64,000 nt of DNA from Constrictibacter sp. MBR-5 (GCF_040549485.1 NZ_JBEPTK010000002.1:248001-312000), one strand, 5' to 3'. Positions 8,034-18,047 are shown, numbered from the stretch's first letter. The notes: a model not told the origin generated them from the sequence alone. Translations and numbers: made by a program.

Positions 8034-8306
8034 ATGGCCCATTCAAGGTCGGCGAAAAAGCGCATCCGCCAGACGGAGCGCCGGACCATCGCCAACCGTT
8101 CCCGCACCAGCCGTATCCGCACCTATATGAAGAGGGTGGAGACGGCTATCGCCGGCGCCGACAAGGGCGCCGCACAGGAAGCTTTCGCTGCAGTCCAGCC
8201 GGAGCTGATGCGCGGCGTGTCGCGCGGCATCGTCCACCGGAACATGGTTGCGCGTAAGCTCTCGCGGCTTTCCAAGCGAATCAAGGAGATGGGCGCCAGC
8301 AGCTGA
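8034..8306 (+). CDS. rpsT: 30S ribosomal protein S20
   Basis: Small basic protein that binds 16S rRNA in the 30S body. The sequence [36 protein letters not shown] is the standard S20 opening (helical, Lys/Arg-rich), and the C-terminal segment [19 protein letters not shown] is also diagnostic. Length 90 aa is normal. It is a single-gene unit with its own strong promoter at 7970 and a strong terminator at 8333. rpsT near dnaA is a known alphaproteobacterial neighbourhood; here a rhodanese gene lies between them. Confidence 0.97.
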   Translation: MAHSRSAKKRIRQTERRTIANRSRTSRIRTYMKRVETAIAGADKGAAQEAFAAVQPELMRGVSRGIVHRNMVARKLSRLSKRIKEMGASS

Positions 8307-8332
8307 GGCGCTCATCCGGTAGGGCTTACCGA

Positions 8333-8370
8333 AGCGCCGCGCCCCACCTGGGCGCGGCGCTTTCGTTTCT
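8333..8370 (+). terminator. Strong terminator after rpsT
   Basis: Perfect 11-bp arms AGCGCCGCGCC (8333-8343) and GGCGCGGCGCT (8351-8361) with a 7-base loop, followed by TTCGTTTCT. Confidence 0.85.
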
Positions 8371-8709
8371 CTGGTAATGCCTTGATTTCATTGGATGCTT
8401 GAAGATTTTGCCGGTGTTCACGAAGTGATCTATTGCCCCTCCCTCGCGACCCGCATTAAAGTCGGGCGTCCGTTGGGGAGACGGAAATGACAAAGAATAA
8501 AGTCACGTTGAGACTTCGGGAGCACTAGCCGGGCACACGCTGTCGGCTGGGAATACTTCCTGGATTCAGCCGAATCCACGCTCGTCTCATCGGCATGGCG
8601 ATCTTTAGTCCATTCGCTTTGGGATAGCCGCCGGCGGAACTTTCGTTTCGCCGCGACGCTCACCCTTTGTCTGCGCGCCGGAACCGGCGCTGCGCGGGAG
8701 GTGCAAAAC
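8371..8709 (+). other. Gap upstream of the rhodanese-dnaA pair; one 13-codon ORF
   Basis: This 339-base gap is less GC-rich than its neighbours. The only coding candidate is ATG 8487 to TAG 8528 (MTKNKVTLRLREH), preceded by GGGGAG at 8475-8480. I see no cluster of DnaA boxes; GAATCCACG (about 8572) is only a 6/9 match. The promoter for the dnaA transcript presumably lies here but no clear -35/-10 pair stands out. Confidence 0.35.
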
Positions 8710-9129
8710 ATGGCTGACTACGCGGGAGACGTGTCACCCGAGAAGGCCTGGCAGGGGCTGGGCGCGGAGAGCGGCGCCGTTCTGGTCGACGTGCGAACGC
8801 GGCCGGAATGGCAGTTCGTCGGTCTGCCCGACCTGTCTCCGCTCGGCAAGCAGGTGGCCGCGGTCAGCTGGCAGGTCTATCCGACGATGGAGCGCAACCC
8901 GCAATTCGAGGAGGCGGTTCGTTCCGTGGCGCCGTCCCCGGACGTGCCGGTGTATTTTCTCTGCCGGTCCGGCGTGCGTTCGCGTGCCGCCGCGATCGCG
9001 ATGACGGCCGCAGGCTACGGCCGATGCTACAATGTCGCCGGCGGGTTCGAAGGCGGCCTGGATGAAACGCGCCATCGTGGCGCGCGCGAGGGATGGAAGG
9101 CCAGCGGCCTCCCCTGGGTCCAGGAATAG
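8710..9129 (+). CDS. Rhodanese-like domain protein upstream of dnaA
   Basis: A single rhodanese domain with active-site Cys in FLCRSGVRSRAAA (loop C-R-S-G-x-R-S), the pattern of catalytically competent sulfurtransferases. The N-terminal SPEKAWQGLG...VLVDVRTRPEWQFVG is the usual first strand and Asp-x-Arg motif. ATG 8710 is chosen because GGGAGG (8696-8701) is 8 bases upstream; a GTG at 8701 overlaps that site. The stop codon is only four bases before the dnaA ATG and the only ribosome site for dnaA lies inside this gene, so dnaA translation is probably coupled to it. Sulfur acceptor unknown; no signal peptide. Confidence 0.9.
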   Translation: MADYAGDVSPEKAWQGLGAESGAVLVDVRTRPEWQFVGLPDLSPLGKQVAAVSWQVYPTMERNPQFEEAVRSVAPSPDVPVYFLCRSGVRSRAAAIAMTAAGYGRCYNVAGGFEGGLDETRHRGAREGWKASGLPWVQE

Positions 9130-9133
9130 ACAG

Positions 9134-10585
9134 ATGGAGCGATCGGAAGTTCGAAGCGCGCAGTGGGCGCGCGTGCGCGGGCGTTTGCGCGCCGAGTTCG
9201 GCGACGGCGTCTTCCGCAGCTGGATAAAGCCGATGACGTTCGTCGGCTGCGATGCCGGAACGGTCCGGATCGGCGTTCCCACCCGATTCCTCCGCGACCG
9301 GGTCAGCGCGCAGTACGGCGACAGGCTGAGATGCCTGTGGACCGAGGAAGACGACGGCGTCCAGGAGATCGACCTCGTCGTCATCAGCGCGATGGCGCAG
9401 CGTGCCGCCGAAGAGGAGGCGCGGAAGGCGACCCACGCGGCCGAGGCCAACGGCGAGGCCAGTGCCGCCGGCGAGCCGGCGGCGCCCGCCGGAACGAACG
9501 GCCATGCCGCGGCGCGGCCGTCGATCCGTGTCGTCCAGAACGAGGACGACTGGATCGACACGCTGAGCGCGCCGCTCGACCAGCGGCTGACCTTCGACAA
9601 TTTCGTCTCGGGCAAGCCCAACGAGTTCGCCCATGCGGCGTGCCGCCGGGCCGCGGAGGCGGAGCGCCCGCCGTTCAATCCGCTGTTCCTCTACGGCGGC
9701 GTGGGGCTGGGCAAGACGCACCTGATGCACGCCATCGCGTGGCACATCCGCGAGCGCGACCCGCACAGGCGCGTCGTCTACCTGTCCGCCGAAAAATTCA
9801 TGTACCAGTTCATCCGCGCCGTGCGCTTCCGCGACACGATGGCCTTCAAGGAGCAGTTCCGCTCCGTGCATGTGCTGATGGTGGACGACGTCCAGTTCAT
9901 CTGCGGGCGGGAGAGCACGCAGGAAGAATTTTTTCACACGTTCAACGCGCTGATCGACCAGAACCGCCAGATCGTCATCTCGGCCGACAAGTCGCCGGCT
10001 GACCTGGAGGGGCTGGAGGAGCGCATGCGCTCGCGGCTCGGCTGGGGCCTCGTCGCCGACATCCATCCGACGACCTATGAGCTGCGGCATTCGATCCTGG
10101 AGGCGAAGGCCGACCAGATGGGCGCGAAGGTGCCGGTGCAGGTGCTCGAGTTCCTGGCGGCGAAGATCACCTCCAACGTGCGCGAGCTCGAGGGGGCGCT
10201 GCTCCGCCTGACCGCTCATGCCGACCTGGTCGGCCGGCCGATTTCGGTCGATACGGCGCAGGAGGTCCTGCGCGACGTGCTGCGGGCGAACGACCGCAAG
10301 GTGACGATCGAGGAAATCCAGAAGCGGGTCGCCGAGCACTACAATATCCGCCTCGCCGACATGCACTCGCCGCGCCGCGCCCGCGCCGTCGCCCGGCCGC
10401 GGCAGGTGGCGATGTATCTCTCCAAGCAGCTGACCTCGCGGTCGCTGCCGGAGATCGGGCGCAAGTTCGGCGGCCGCGACCACACCACCGTGATGCACGC
10501 GGTGCGCAAGATCGAGGAGCTGCGGGCCGGCGACAACGGCCTGTCCGAAGACATCGACCTGCTGCGCCGCATGCTGGAGAATTGA
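9134..10585 (+). CDS. dnaA: Chromosomal replication initiator protein
   Basis: ATP-dependent initiator that binds DnaA boxes and melts oriC. Domain I occupies residues 1-~85 ([13 protein letters not shown]), then an Ala/Glu-rich linker, then the AAA+ core with Walker [10 protein letters not shown] near residues 187-195, Walker [10 protein letters not shown] near 245-253 and sensor I in [23 protein letters not shown]. The C-terminal DNA-binding domain has [24 protein letters not shown] at 9134 gives 483 aa; an upstream in-frame extension lies within the rhodanese gene in another frame and is not used. It is separated from the rhodanese stop by four bases, with only AGGAAT as ribosome site. No DnaA-box cluster is next to it, so oriC is probably elsewhere. 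Confidence 0.97.
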   Translation: MERSEVRSAQWARVRGRLRAEFGDGVFRSWIKPMTFVGCDAGTVRIGVPTRFLRDRVSAQYGDRLRCLWTEEDDGVQEIDLVVISAMAQRAAEEEARKATHAAEANGEASAAGEPAAPAGTNGHAAARPSIRVVQNEDDWIDTLSAPLDQRLTFDNFVSGKPNEFAHAACRRAAEAERPPFNPLFLYGGVGLGKTHLMHAIAWHIRERDPHRRVVYLSAEKFMYQFIRAVRFRDTMAFKEQFRSVHVLMVDDVQFICGRESTQEEFFHTFNALIDQNRQIVISADKSPADLEGLEERMRSRLGWGLVADIHPTTYELRHSILEAKADQMGAKVPVQVLEFLAAKITSNVRELEGALLRLTAHADLVGRPISVDTAQEVLRDVLRANDRKVTIEEIQKRVAEHYNIRLADMHSPRRARAVARPRQVAMYLSKQLTSRSLPEIGRKFGGRDHTTVMHAVRKIEELRAGDNGLSEDIDLLRRMLEN

Positions 10586-10608
10586 TCGCTCAGGCCGGGG
10601 AGGTGGCG

Positions 10609-11355
10609 ATGGCGGGTCCGGTTCCGAACGCGGAGAGGGCCCTCGTGCTCTTCTCGGGAGGACAGGATTCGACGGTCTGCCTCGCCTGGGCGCTGCAGCG
10701 GTTCGAGCGGGTCGAGACGATCGGCTTCGACTACGGCCAGCGGCACCGCGTCGAACTCGACTGCCGCGCCGCCGTTAGGGCGCGGCTGGTCAGGGCCTTT
10801 TCCGGTTGGGCCGGCCGGCTCGGCGACGACCATCTGCTCGACCTGGGGGTGCTCGGCCGGATCAGCGACACCGCGCTTACCGGCGATGCCGAGATCCGTT
10901 TCGCCGAGAGCGGCCTGCCGACGACCTTCGTGCCGGCGCGGAACCTGCTGTTCTTCACCTTCGCCGCCGCCGTCGCCTATCGCCGCGGCCTGCGCCACAT
11001 GGTGGGCGGCATGTGCGAGACCGACTATTCCGGCTATCCCGACTGCCGCGACGACACGCTCAAGGCGCTGCAGGTCGCGATCAACCTGGGCACCGACAGC
11101 CGCTTCGTCCTGCACACGCCGCTGATGTGGATCGACAAGGCGGGCACGTGGGACATGGCCGAAGACATCGGCGGAAGCGCGCTCGTCGATCTCGTCGTGC
11201 AGGAGACGCATTCCTGCTATCGCGGCGACCGCAGCCAGCTTCACGCCTGGGGCTATGGCTGCGGCAGTTGCCCGGCCTGCGAATTGCGCGCAGCCGGCCA
11301 TGCGCGTTGGGCGGCCGGACGGAATCTCGCCCCGGAGGGATCCCAGCCCGGCTGA
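10609..11355 (+). CDS. queC: 7-cyano-7-deazaguanine synthase
   Basis: Converts 7-carboxy-7-deazaguanine plus ammonia and ATP to preQ0, in the pathway to the tRNA base queuosine. The PP-loop motif is [18 protein letters not shown] near the N-terminus. The C-terminus carries the zinc-binding cysteines HSCYRG...[13 protein letters not shown] (C-x..-C-x2-C-x2-C). ATG 10609 is chosen because GGGGAGG lies just upstream; an in-frame TTG at 10582 overlaps the dnaA stop. It follows dnaA by 23 bases. queD, queE and queF are not in the window. Length 248 aa is slightly above typical (~230). Confidence 0.93.
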   Translation: MAGPVPNAERALVLFSGGQDSTVCLAWALQRFERVETIGFDYGQRHRVELDCRAAVRARLVRAFSGWAGRLGDDHLLDLGVLGRISDTALTGDAEIRFAESGLPTTFVPARNLLFFTFAAAVAYRRGLRHMVGGMCETDYSGYPDCRDDTLKALQVAINLGTDSRFVLHTPLMWIDKAGTWDMAEDIGGSALVDLVVQETHSCYRGDRSQLHAWGYGCGSCPACELRAAGHARWAAGRNLAPEGSQPG

Positions 11356-11415
11356 CCGTCCGTTTCCCTCCGTCGCGCTTCGGCGTAGCGTCGTGCAAAA
11401 CGATGGAGGAACACG

Positions 11416-12258
11416 ATGGCCCGGCAGATCGATGGACGTGTGGTGCTGATCTCCGGCGCCGGTGGCGGGTTGGGATCGGCTATGGCCCGCGGTCTGGCCG
11501 AAGTCGGGGCGCGTCTCGCCCTCCACGATCTGCGACATCCCGCCGTCGCGGCGTTGGCCGGGTCCATCGGCGCCGACCGTACACTGGCCCTTTCCGGCGA
11601 CATCGGCGACGAGGCGGAATGCCGCCGGGCGGTCGCGGCGACCTGCGAGCGGTTCGGCCGGATCGATGTCGTGATCAACAATGCCGGCGTCGGCATCGGC
11701 ACGATCAGGCCGGACTACTACCGCCGACGGATCGACAGCTTTACCGACGTGTCGGCCGACGACTGGCGGCGCTTCTTCCGGGTGAACGTCGACGGCGCCT
11801 TCCACCTGACGCGGGCCGCCATGCCGCATCTGCGCCGCCAGGGCTGGGGGCGGGTCATCAACGTGACGACGACGCTCGGCACCATGTTGAGGCCCGGCTA
11901 TGTCCCCTACGGCTGTTCGAAGGCGGCCCTGGAATCGCTCTCGTCGATCTGGGCGCAGGAGCTGGAGGGCAGCGGGGTCACGGTGAACGTCGTGGTGCCC
12001 GGCGGGCCGACCGACACGGGCATGGTGACGGCCGAGAACGGTCTGGACCGATCCGCCCTGCTGCGGCCCGAGGTCATGGTGCCGCCGGTGCGCTGGCTCT
12101 GCTCGTCCGCCGCCGACAGGGTGAACGGCCGCCGGTTCACCGGCAGCCTCTGGGACGCGACCGGCGGCGAAGAGGCGGCCGCCGTCGCCGCTGGCATGCC
12201 GATCGGCTGGCCGGGCGTCGGCCCGAACTGGTCGACCCCGCCGTCCGCGCCGGCATAA
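11416..12258 (+). CDS. Short-chain dehydrogenase/reductase
   Basis: Classical SDR: nucleotide-binding motif [10 protein letters not shown] near residue 13, NNAG at INNAGVG, and the catalytic YxxxK in [13 protein letters not shown]. The usual Ser before the Tyr is replaced by Thr (NVTTTLG), which can support the same chemistry. A longer than usual insert follows NNAG ([18 protein letters not shown]). It ends with a Pro-rich tail (WSTPPSAPA). The following VOC gene begins 16 bases downstream, suggesting an operon. The substrate is unknown; 3-oxoacyl and sugar/sterol-type reductases are all possible. Confidence 0.88.
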   Translation: MARQIDGRVVLISGAGGGLGSAMARGLAEVGARLALHDLRHPAVAALAGSIGADRTLALSGDIGDEAECRRAVAATCERFGRIDVVINNAGVGIGTIRPDYYRRRIDSFTDVSADDWRRFFRVNVDGAFHLTRAAMPHLRRQGWGRVINVTTTLGTMLRPGYVPYGCSKAALESLSSIWAQELEGSGVTVNVVVPGGPTDTGMVTAENGLDRSALLRPEVMVPPVRWLCSSAADRVNGRRFTGSLWDATGGEEAAAVAAGMPIGWPGVGPNWSTPPSAPA

Positions 12259-12274
12259 GGAGGGCAGGGAGGCC

Positions 12275-12628
12275 ATGACGGTGAAGCGGATCGTGGCGAA
12301 CATCGCCGTCGCCGATATCGCGCCGGCACGCGATTTCTACGAAGGGGTCCTCGGGCTTCGGCTGGTCATGGACCATGGCTGGCTGCAGACGTTTGCGACA
12401 GACGGCTCGGCCCGACCGCAGGTCAGCATCGCCACCGAGGGTGGCTCCGGAGCGCCCGTTCCGGATCTGTCGATCGAGGTCGACGACGTCGACGGCGTAT
12501 ATGCCGTGGTACGCGCCCGCGGCATCGCGGTCGAATACGGTCCGGCCGACGAACCCTGGGGCGTACGCCGCTTCTTCGTTCGCGATCCCTTCGGTCGCCT
12601 GCTCAACATTCTGGAGCACGCCCGATAG
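12275..12628 (+). CDS. VOC-fold (glyoxalase/bleomycin-resistance-like) protein
   Basis: A 117-residue vicinal-oxygen-chelate protein: [30 protein letters not shown] opens the first beta-alpha-beta-beta-beta module and [21 protein letters not shown] closes the second (G..FF..DP.G...ni.e pattern). The final Glu is the position of a typical metal ligand. The protein is single-domain and probably dimeric. It is likely co-transcribed with the SDR at 11416. Lyase, dioxygenase and antibiotic-binding roles cannot be separated from sequence alone. Confidence 0.82.
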   Translation: MTVKRIVANIAVADIAPARDFYEGVLGLRLVMDHGWLQTFATDGSARPQVSIATEGGSGAPVPDLSIEVDDVDGVYAVVRARGIAVEYGPADEPWGVRRFFVRDPFGRLLNILEHAR

Positions 12629-12646
12629 CCGGAGCCGCCTGTAGCC

Positions 12647-13699
12647 TCACGGCCGGTCCAGGTTCGCCAGGACGATCTCGCGCCAGACCCGCGTCGGGGT
12701 GACGGCGGCATCCGGCGCATTGTAGCGGCCCGACAGCGTCACCACCGTCAGGTCGGCCCCGGGCATCACCCACAGCCGTTGGCCGCCGTTGCCGAAACCG
12801 GCCATCCATGCTTGCGGACCGGCAAAGGCGGGTACGGGCGCGTCGCCGATGTACCAGAGCCGGCTGTAGTGCAGTCCGTCGCCCGTCGGAACCGCCGGCG
12901 TTCGCGAGGCCGCGATCCAGTCGGCCGGGACGATGGCGCGGCCGTTCCAGCGCCCGCCGTCCAGAACCATCCGGCCCAGCCGCAGGAGATCGCGCGGCCG
13001 CAGCCGCAGGCCCGAGGCGGCCGACGCGATGCCGTCGCGGCCGCGCGCCCACTCGAAGGTTCGGATGCCCATAGGCTCGAACAGCGCCGCGCGGGCGAAG
13101 TCGGGCAGGATGGTCCCGGCACCTCTGGCGATAAGCGATCCGAGCAGTGCGACCGCACCGCCAGAATAGATCCAGCGCAGGCCGGGCGCGGCGACGATCG
13201 GCCGGTCGAGGGCGAAGCGCGTGCGGTCGGGCGCCGCTTCCATCGCGATCTCGCTGTTCAGCGGGTCGGTGTAGGGGCGCTGCTCGTCCCAGGCGAGGCC
13301 CATGGTCATGGTGAGCGCATGCGCCACCGTCAGGCGCGACCGCCGCGGATCGGTGGCGAGATCGGCGAGGTCGGGAAAGGATGCGAGCAGGGGCGCCTCA
13401 GGCGGCGGGACCAGGCCGCGATCCAGGGCGATGCCGTAGAGCAGTCCCACGACGCTCTTCGTCACGGAGCGGATGTCGTGCAGGGTCGCGGCGTCGAAGG
13501 CGACGCGGCCGAGCGGACGGCCCCAACTCTCGTCCTGCCCGGCGAAATAACGTTCGAGCACGATGCGACCGGAGCGTGCGACGAGAACGGCGTGGAGGTG
13601 GCGCAGGAGGCCGGAGCGCACGCCGGCATCGAGCTTATCGCCCAGGTCGGCGGCGAACCCCGCGTCTTGCGGTGGGAGAGATGCCCAGTCGTCCGTCAT
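12647..13699 (-). CDS. Serine hydrolase of the beta-lactamase/class C family
   Basis: Penicillin-binding-protein-like esterase fold. The nucleophile motif is S-V-T-K at residues 78-81 (IRSVTKSVVGLLYGIALDRG), the second motif is Y-S-G in LRWIYSGGAV, and G-N-G-G replaces the usual K-T-G. No signal peptide is visible, so it is probably cytoplasmic, which argues against a periplasmic beta-lactamase and for an esterase or D-amino-peptidase type activity. It is on the minus strand and converges with the SDR-VOC pair. Start ATG at 13699. Length 350 aa is normal for the family. Confidence 0.85.
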   Translation of the reverse strand: MTDDWASLPPQDAGFAADLGDKLDAGVRSGLLRHLHAVLVARSGRIVLERYFAGQDESWGRPLGRVAFDAATLHDIRSVTKSVVGLLYGIALDRGLVPPPEAPLLASFPDLADLATDPRRSRLTVAHALTMTMGLAWDEQRPYTDPLNSEIAMEAAPDRTRFALDRPIVAAPGLRWIYSGGAVALLGSLIARGAGTILPDFARAALFEPMGIRTFEWARGRDGIASAASGLRLRPRDLLRLGRMVLDGGRWNGRAIVPADWIAASRTPAVPTGDGLHYSRLWYIGDAPVPAFAGPQAWMAGFGNGGQRLWVMPGADLTVVTLSGRYNAPDAAVTPTRVWREIVLANLDRP

Positions 13700-13748
13700 G
13701 TCTCTGAGGGCTACGGCCGCGCCATCGCCATCTCCCCGGAGACGACTT

Positions 13749-14447
13749 CTACTCGTAGACGACGTTACGCCGTCCCTGACGGACCGTGAAGGCCGGCGCG
13801 GGGCGTTCGGGAGCGTGGAGGGAGTCTTCCGCCAGGCGCGCTTCGATCTCCGCCAGCACCAGTTCGGTGATCGGGCGGATCTTGAGCTTGCGCGCCTCGG
13901 GCAGGGTGAACCACCGCACCTTCAGCAATTCGCTGGAGTCGGTTTCCTCGCCGGTGATCGCGTCGGCGTCGACGACGAAGAAGCGGGCGTTGAAGCGGCG
14001 CGGCCGACCGGTCGGCGTCACGGCACGGGCGACGTAGGTCAGGCCGCCCAGGGCGGGGGCCATACCGGTCGACAGGAAATGCTGCCAGCCCTTCGGGGCG
14101 CGTCCGGGCTTCGCGGCGGCTTCGGTCCGGCCGCCGACGATCAGGCCCGTTTCCTCGAACGTCTCGCGGACGGCGGCCATGGCGAGCGCCAGGGCGCGGC
14201 GTGGGGTCGCGGTCTTCTGCAGGCGCTCCAGCACCTCCGGGCGCAGCGGCGTAGCCGGCTGGACGAAGGCGTCGGAGCGGTCGACGCGGCCGCCCGGAAA
14301 CACGAAGTTCTCCGGCACGAAGACGTGGGCGGCACTGCGCTCGCCCATCAGGACCTCGCCGCCGTTCTTGCCCTTGCGCACGATGATCAGGGTCGACGCG
14401 TCGCGCGGCCGAAGGAGCTTAGGGGAACCCTCGGAAGCGTCGGACAT
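13749..14447 (-). CDS. NUDIX hydrolase, NUDT7/19-like
   Basis: Hydrolyses a nucleoside-diphosphate-linked compound. The Nudix box is split by a long insert: FVFPGGRVDRSDAF is followed about 30 residues later by AAVRETFEETGLIVGG (the RExxEExG core). That arrangement resembles the NUDT7/8/19 group, which often act on acyl-CoA; this substrate is inferred only. ATG 14447 is used; the open frame runs on to 14552 but would enter the tRNA-His gene. It is preceded on the same strand by tRNA-His at 14508, with a gap of 60 bases. Confidence 0.85.
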   Translation of the reverse strand: MSDASEGSPKLLRPRDASTLIIVRKGKNGGEVLMGERSAAHVFVPENFVFPGGRVDRSDAFVQPATPLRPEVLERLQKTATPRRALALAMAAVRETFEETGLIVGGRTEAAAKPGRAPKGWQHFLSTGMAPALGGLTYVARAVTPTGRPRRFNARFFVVDADAITGEETDSSELLKVRWFTLPEARKLKIRPITELVLAEIEARLAEDSLHAPERPAPAFTVRQGRRNVVYE

Positions 14448-14507
14448 GGCAGTGACCCTTTCGACGCCCCGGTCGGGGCGGCGCAGCGTTGACCGGAAAG
14501 GAAGGGA

Positions 14508-14585
14508 TGGGGTGTCCAGACGGATTTGAACCGACGGCCTCCGGGACCACAACCCGGCGCTCTAACCAACTGAGCTATGGACACC
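14508..14585 (-). tRNA. tRNA-His (anticodon GUG)
   Basis: Minus-strand gene beginning GGTGTCCATAGC with the extra G-1 (14585) that is diagnostic for tRNA-His, paired to discriminator C. The anticodon loop is TTGTGGT (GUG), the T arm has GGTTCAAATCC, and CCA is encoded (14508-14510). All seven acceptor pairs are Watson-Crick. Confidence 0.96.
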
Positions 14586-14702
14586 ATCGCTCGAAGCGGC
14601 GCACTAGGTGCCACCCGGGGCGGGTTTCGTCAAGCATGCCCTTTGCGGCCGAAGGCTCTATCCGGCATATAGGGGCCAGAAAACGATTAGGGAGAAGCCC
14701 TC

Positions 14703-15872
14703 ATGGCCGACCTGCGCCTCGCCGAAAACCTGTCCCGCCTGGGCACGGAGACCGCTTTCGAGGTCCTGGCCCGAGCCGCGGCGCTGGCGGCCGAAGGCAA
14801 AGACATCATCAATCTCGGCATCGGCCAGCCGGACTTCAAGACGCCCGAGCACATCGTCGAGGCGGCGGTGAAGGCGCTGCGCGACGGCCATCACGGCTAC
14901 ACGCCGGCGAACGGCATCCCGGCCCTGCGCGAGGCGGTGGCGGCGGACATCCTGCTGCGCCGCAAGGTCGCAGTCGATCCCGCGGACATCCTGATCGTGC
15001 CCGGCGGCAAGGTGACGATGTTCTTCGCCATCCTGATGTTCGGCGAGCCAGGGGCGGAGATCATCTACCCGAACCCGGGATTCCCGATCTACGAGTCGGT
15101 CATCCGCTACTCCGGTGCCAAGGGTGTGCCGATGCGGCTGCGCGAGGAGAACGGGTTCGCGTTCGACGCCGACGAGGTGCTGGCGCAGATCACGCCGGCG
15201 ACGCGCCTGCTGATCGTGAACAGCCCCGCCAACCCGACCGGCGGCGTCACGCCGAAGGCCGAGATCGACAAGCTGGTCGCCGGCCTGGACCGGCACCCAC
15301 ACGTCGCGGTGATGAGCGACGAGATCTATGGCCGCATGACCTATGGCGGGCGCGAGCATGTCAGCCTGCTCGGTTACGAATCGATCCGCGACCGCCTGAT
15401 CCTGCTCGACGGCTGGAGCAAGACCTATGCGATGACCGGCTGGCGCCTGGGCTATGGCGTGTGGCCGAAGAGCATCGTGCGCCAGGCCGAGCGGCTGGCG
15501 GTGAACTGCCATTCCTGCGTCAGCACGGCCGCCCAGTTCGCAGGCATCGCCGCACTGAACGGCCCTCAAGATGCCGTGGACCGGATGGTGGCGGCCTTCG
15601 ACGAGCGGCGCAGGCTGATCGTCCCGGCGCTAAATCAGCTGCCGGGCTTCCGCTGCGTCGATCCCGGCGGCGCCTTCTATGCCTTCCCGAACATCGAAGG
15701 CACGGGCATGACGGCGCGCGATCTCCAGAAGCGGATGCTGGAGGAGGCGGGCGTCGCCACGGTCGCCGGCACCAGCTTCGGCGCACAGGGCGAAGGCTTC
15801 GTCCGCTTCTCCTATGCCGCCTCGGCCGAGCAGATCAGCGAGGCGATCCGCCGGATCGGCGCGGTTCTCTGA
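14703..15872 (+). CDS. PLP-dependent aminotransferase, class I/II
   Basis: Fold-type I aminotransferase of the aspartate/tyrosine/aromatic group. The N-terminal motif INLGIGQPDFKTPEHI, the substrate segment GYTPANGIPALREAVA, NSPANPTGG and the PLP-binding Lys in GWSKTYAMTGWRLGYG are all present, with a C-terminal FVRFSYA carrying the substrate carboxylate Arg. GGGAGAA precedes the ATG. It is a single gene ahead of the glnB-glnA unit, with the nitrogen-regulated promoter in between. The amino donor cannot be decided from sequence; aspartate, arginine-pyruvate and aromatic aminotransferases share these motifs. Confidence 0.9.
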   Translation: MADLRLAENLSRLGTETAFEVLARAAALAAEGKDIINLGIGQPDFKTPEHIVEAAVKALRDGHHGYTPANGIPALREAVAADILLRRKVAVDPADILIVPGGKVTMFFAILMFGEPGAEIIYPNPGFPIYESVIRYSGAKGVPMRLREENGFAFDADEVLAQITPATRLLIVNSPANPTGGVTPKAEIDKLVAGLDRHPHVAVMSDEIYGRMTYGGREHVSLLGYESIRDRLILLDGWSKTYAMTGWRLGYGVWPKSIVRQAERLAVNCHSCVSTAAQFAGIAALNGPQDAVDRMVAAFDERRRLIVPALNQLPGFRCVDPGGAFYAFPNIEGTGMTARDLQKRMLEEAGVATVAGTSFGAQGEGFVRFSYAASAEQISEAIRRIGAVL

Positions 15873-15897
15873 TTGCCTAAACATCGGGCGCCAAATT

Positions 15898-15924
15898 TTG
15901 TGCAATGTTCTAGAATGTGCGCAA
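15898..15924 (+). promoter_or_regulatory. Inverted repeat, possible regulator site upstream of glnB
   Basis: TTGTGCA (15898-15904) and TGCGCAA (15918-15924) form an inverted repeat with one mismatch, spaced by 13 bases holding the palindrome TTCTAGAA (15908-15915). It is ~51 bases upstream of the sigma-54-like site, where an enhancer-binding protein such as NtrC could bind. The half-sites do not match the usual NtrC orientation (GCAC first), so this is tentative. Confidence 0.35.
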
Positions 15925-15974
15925 TGGGCGCCGCCGCCTGCTCCGTGCGCCGCGGGATACACCGCGCGGTTGGT

Positions 15975-15989
15975 TGGCACGGGGCGTGC
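15975..15989 (+). promoter_or_regulatory. Sigma-54-type promoter of glnB-glnA
   Basis: TGGCACG-N4-GTGC matches the -24/-12 consensus TGGCACG-N4-TTGC at all but one base, with the GG and GC at the right spacing. It lies 58 bases before the glnB ATG. glnBA transcription from sigma-54 promoters is known in related nitrogen-regulated alphaproteobacteria. Confidence 0.6.
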
Positions 15990-16007
15990 TTCACGCTGGC
16001 TGGATGA

Positions 16008-16385
<378 letters not shown>

Positions 16386-16436
16386 TTCCGGCCGATCACA
16401 CAACGCACACCCAATTACCCGCAGAGGAGCGAGGGG

Positions 16437-17858
16437 ATGTCACTGAAGTTCAAGACGCCCGCGGACGTCATGAAGTACCTGAAAGACAACGACGTGAAGC
16501 ACGTCGACTTCCGCTTCACCGACCCGCGCGGCAAGTGGCAGCACACCACGCAGTGGCACGAGACCGTCGACGAGGACATGCTGACCGACGGCCTGATGTT
16601 CGACGGTTCGTCGATCGCCGGCTGGAAGGCGATCAACGAGTCGGACATGATCCTGTCGCCCGACATCTCGACGGCGGTCATGGATCCGTTCTGCGCGGAT
16701 CCGATGATGATCATCTTCTGCGACATCACCGAGCCGTCCACCGGCCAGTTCTACAGCCGCGACCCGCGTTCCACGGCGAAGAAGGCCGAGGCGTGGGTGA
16801 AGTCGTCGGGCATCGGCGACACGGTGTTCTTCGGCCCGGAAGCTGAGTTCTTCGTCTTCGACGACGTCCGCTTCAAGGTCGACATGAACCACTGCTTCTA
16901 CGAGGTCGACTCGATCGAAGGTCCGTACGTCACCGGCAAGGCCTTCGAGACGGGCAACTACGCGCACCGGCCGGCGATCAAGGGCGGCTACTTCCCGGTT
17001 CCGCCGATCGACTCCGCCCACGACATGCGCGCCGAGATGGTGCAGGTCCTGTCGCAGATGGGTCTCGCCATGGAGAAGCATCACCACGAGGTGGCGCCCT
17101 CCCAGCACGAGCTCGGCGTGAAGTTCAACACGCTCCTCGGCGCGGCCGACTGGATGCAGATCTACAAGTACGGCATCCACATGGTCGCCCATCAGTACGG
17201 CAAGACCGCGACCTTCATGCCCAAGCCGATCTTCGGCGACAACGGCTCCGGGATGCACTGCCACCAGTCGATCTGGAAGGACGGCAAGCCGCTGTTCGCG
17301 GGCACCGGCTATGCAGATCTGTCCGAGACGGCGCTGTTCTACATCGGCGGCATCATCAAGCACGCCAAGGCGCTGAACGCCTTCACCAACCCGTCGACGA
17401 ACAGCTACAAGCGGCTCGTCCCGGGCTACGAGGCGCCGGTGCTGCTGGCCTATTCCAGCCGCAACCGCTCGGCGTCCTGCCGCATCCCCTACGTCTCCAG
17501 CCCGAAGGGCAAGCGCGTCGAGGTCCGGTTCCCGGATCCGGCGGCGAATCCCTATCTCGCCTACTCGGCCATGCTGATGGCGGGCCTCGACGGCATCGAG
17601 AACAAGATCCATCCGGGCGACCCGATGGACAAGAATCTCTACGACCTGCCGCCCGAGGAGCTGAAGGACATCCCGACCGTCTGCGGCTCGCTCCGCGAGG
17701 CGCTGGTCGCACTCGAAGCCGACCACGAGTTCCTGATGAAGGGCGACGTCTTCGGCAAGGATCAGATCGATGCCTATATCGAACTGAAGTACGAGGAAGT
17801 CCTCGCCTTCGAGACCTCGCCGCATCCGATCGAGTACAAGATGTACTACAGCGTCTGA
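16437..17858 (+). CDS. glnA: Glutamine synthetase type I
   Basis: Dodecameric ATP-dependent ligase making glutamine from glutamate and ammonia, the main ammonium-assimilation enzyme. The N-terminal beta-grasp segment [13 protein letters not shown], the active-site [14 protein letters not shown], the metal motif [16 protein letters not shown], the ATP segment [13 protein letters not shown] and [18 protein letters not shown] are all conserved. The adenylylation Tyr is Y402 in NLYDLPPEE, so activity should be controlled by GlnE and P-II. Length 473 aa is standard for GS-I. It is expressed with glnB; a terminator follows at 17917. Confidence 0.97.
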   Translation: MSLKFKTPADVMKYLKDNDVKHVDFRFTDPRGKWQHTTQWHETVDEDMLTDGLMFDGSSIAGWKAINESDMILSPDISTAVMDPFCADPMMIIFCDITEPSTGQFYSRDPRSTAKKAEAWVKSSGIGDTVFFGPEAEFFVFDDVRFKVDMNHCFYEVDSIEGPYVTGKAFETGNYAHRPAIKGGYFPVPPIDSAHDMRAEMVQVLSQMGLAMEKHHHEVAPSQHELGVKFNTLLGAADWMQIYKYGIHMVAHQYGKTATFMPKPIFGDNGSGMHCHQSIWKDGKPLFAGTGYADLSETALFYIGGIIKHAKALNAFTNPSTNSYKRLVPGYEAPVLLAYSSRNRSASCRIPYVSSPKGKRVEVRFPDPAANPYLAYSAMLMAGLDGIENKIHPGDPMDKNLYDLPPEELKDIPTVCGSLREALVALEADHEFLMKGDVFGKDQIDAYIELKYEEVLAFETSPHPIEYKMYYSV

Positions 17859-17916
17859 TCTGCGCACGGCGGGAGCGGCGGCGACGCTCCTCCCGCTATG
17901 GTCTGTCTTCGCGAGA

Positions 17917-17950
17917 AGGGCGTCCCGGACGGGGCGCCCTTTCGTCGTTT
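17917..17950 (+). terminator. Terminator after glnA
   Basis: AGGGCG (17917-17922) pairs with CGCCCT (17935-17940), with an internal TCCCG/CGGG pair extending the stem, then TTCGTCGTTT. It ends the glnB-glnA transcript. Confidence 0.6.
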
Positions 17951-18047
17951 CGGCGGTGAGGCTTTGCCCCGTTGAGTGGTGCCGGCGGTTTCTCTACAAG
18001 GGCGGCGAGGCCGGCGCGGGCGGGCTGCAACGGTTTCGGGACAGTGG

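Noticed and set aside
8371-8709. Replication origin next to dnaA
   Set aside because: No cluster of DnaA boxes or AT-rich unwinding element is visible; single weak matches such as GAATCCACG are not enough.
13749-14552. Longer NUDIX start at 14552
   Set aside because: The extra codons pass through the tRNA-His gene; ATG 14447 is consistent with the family.
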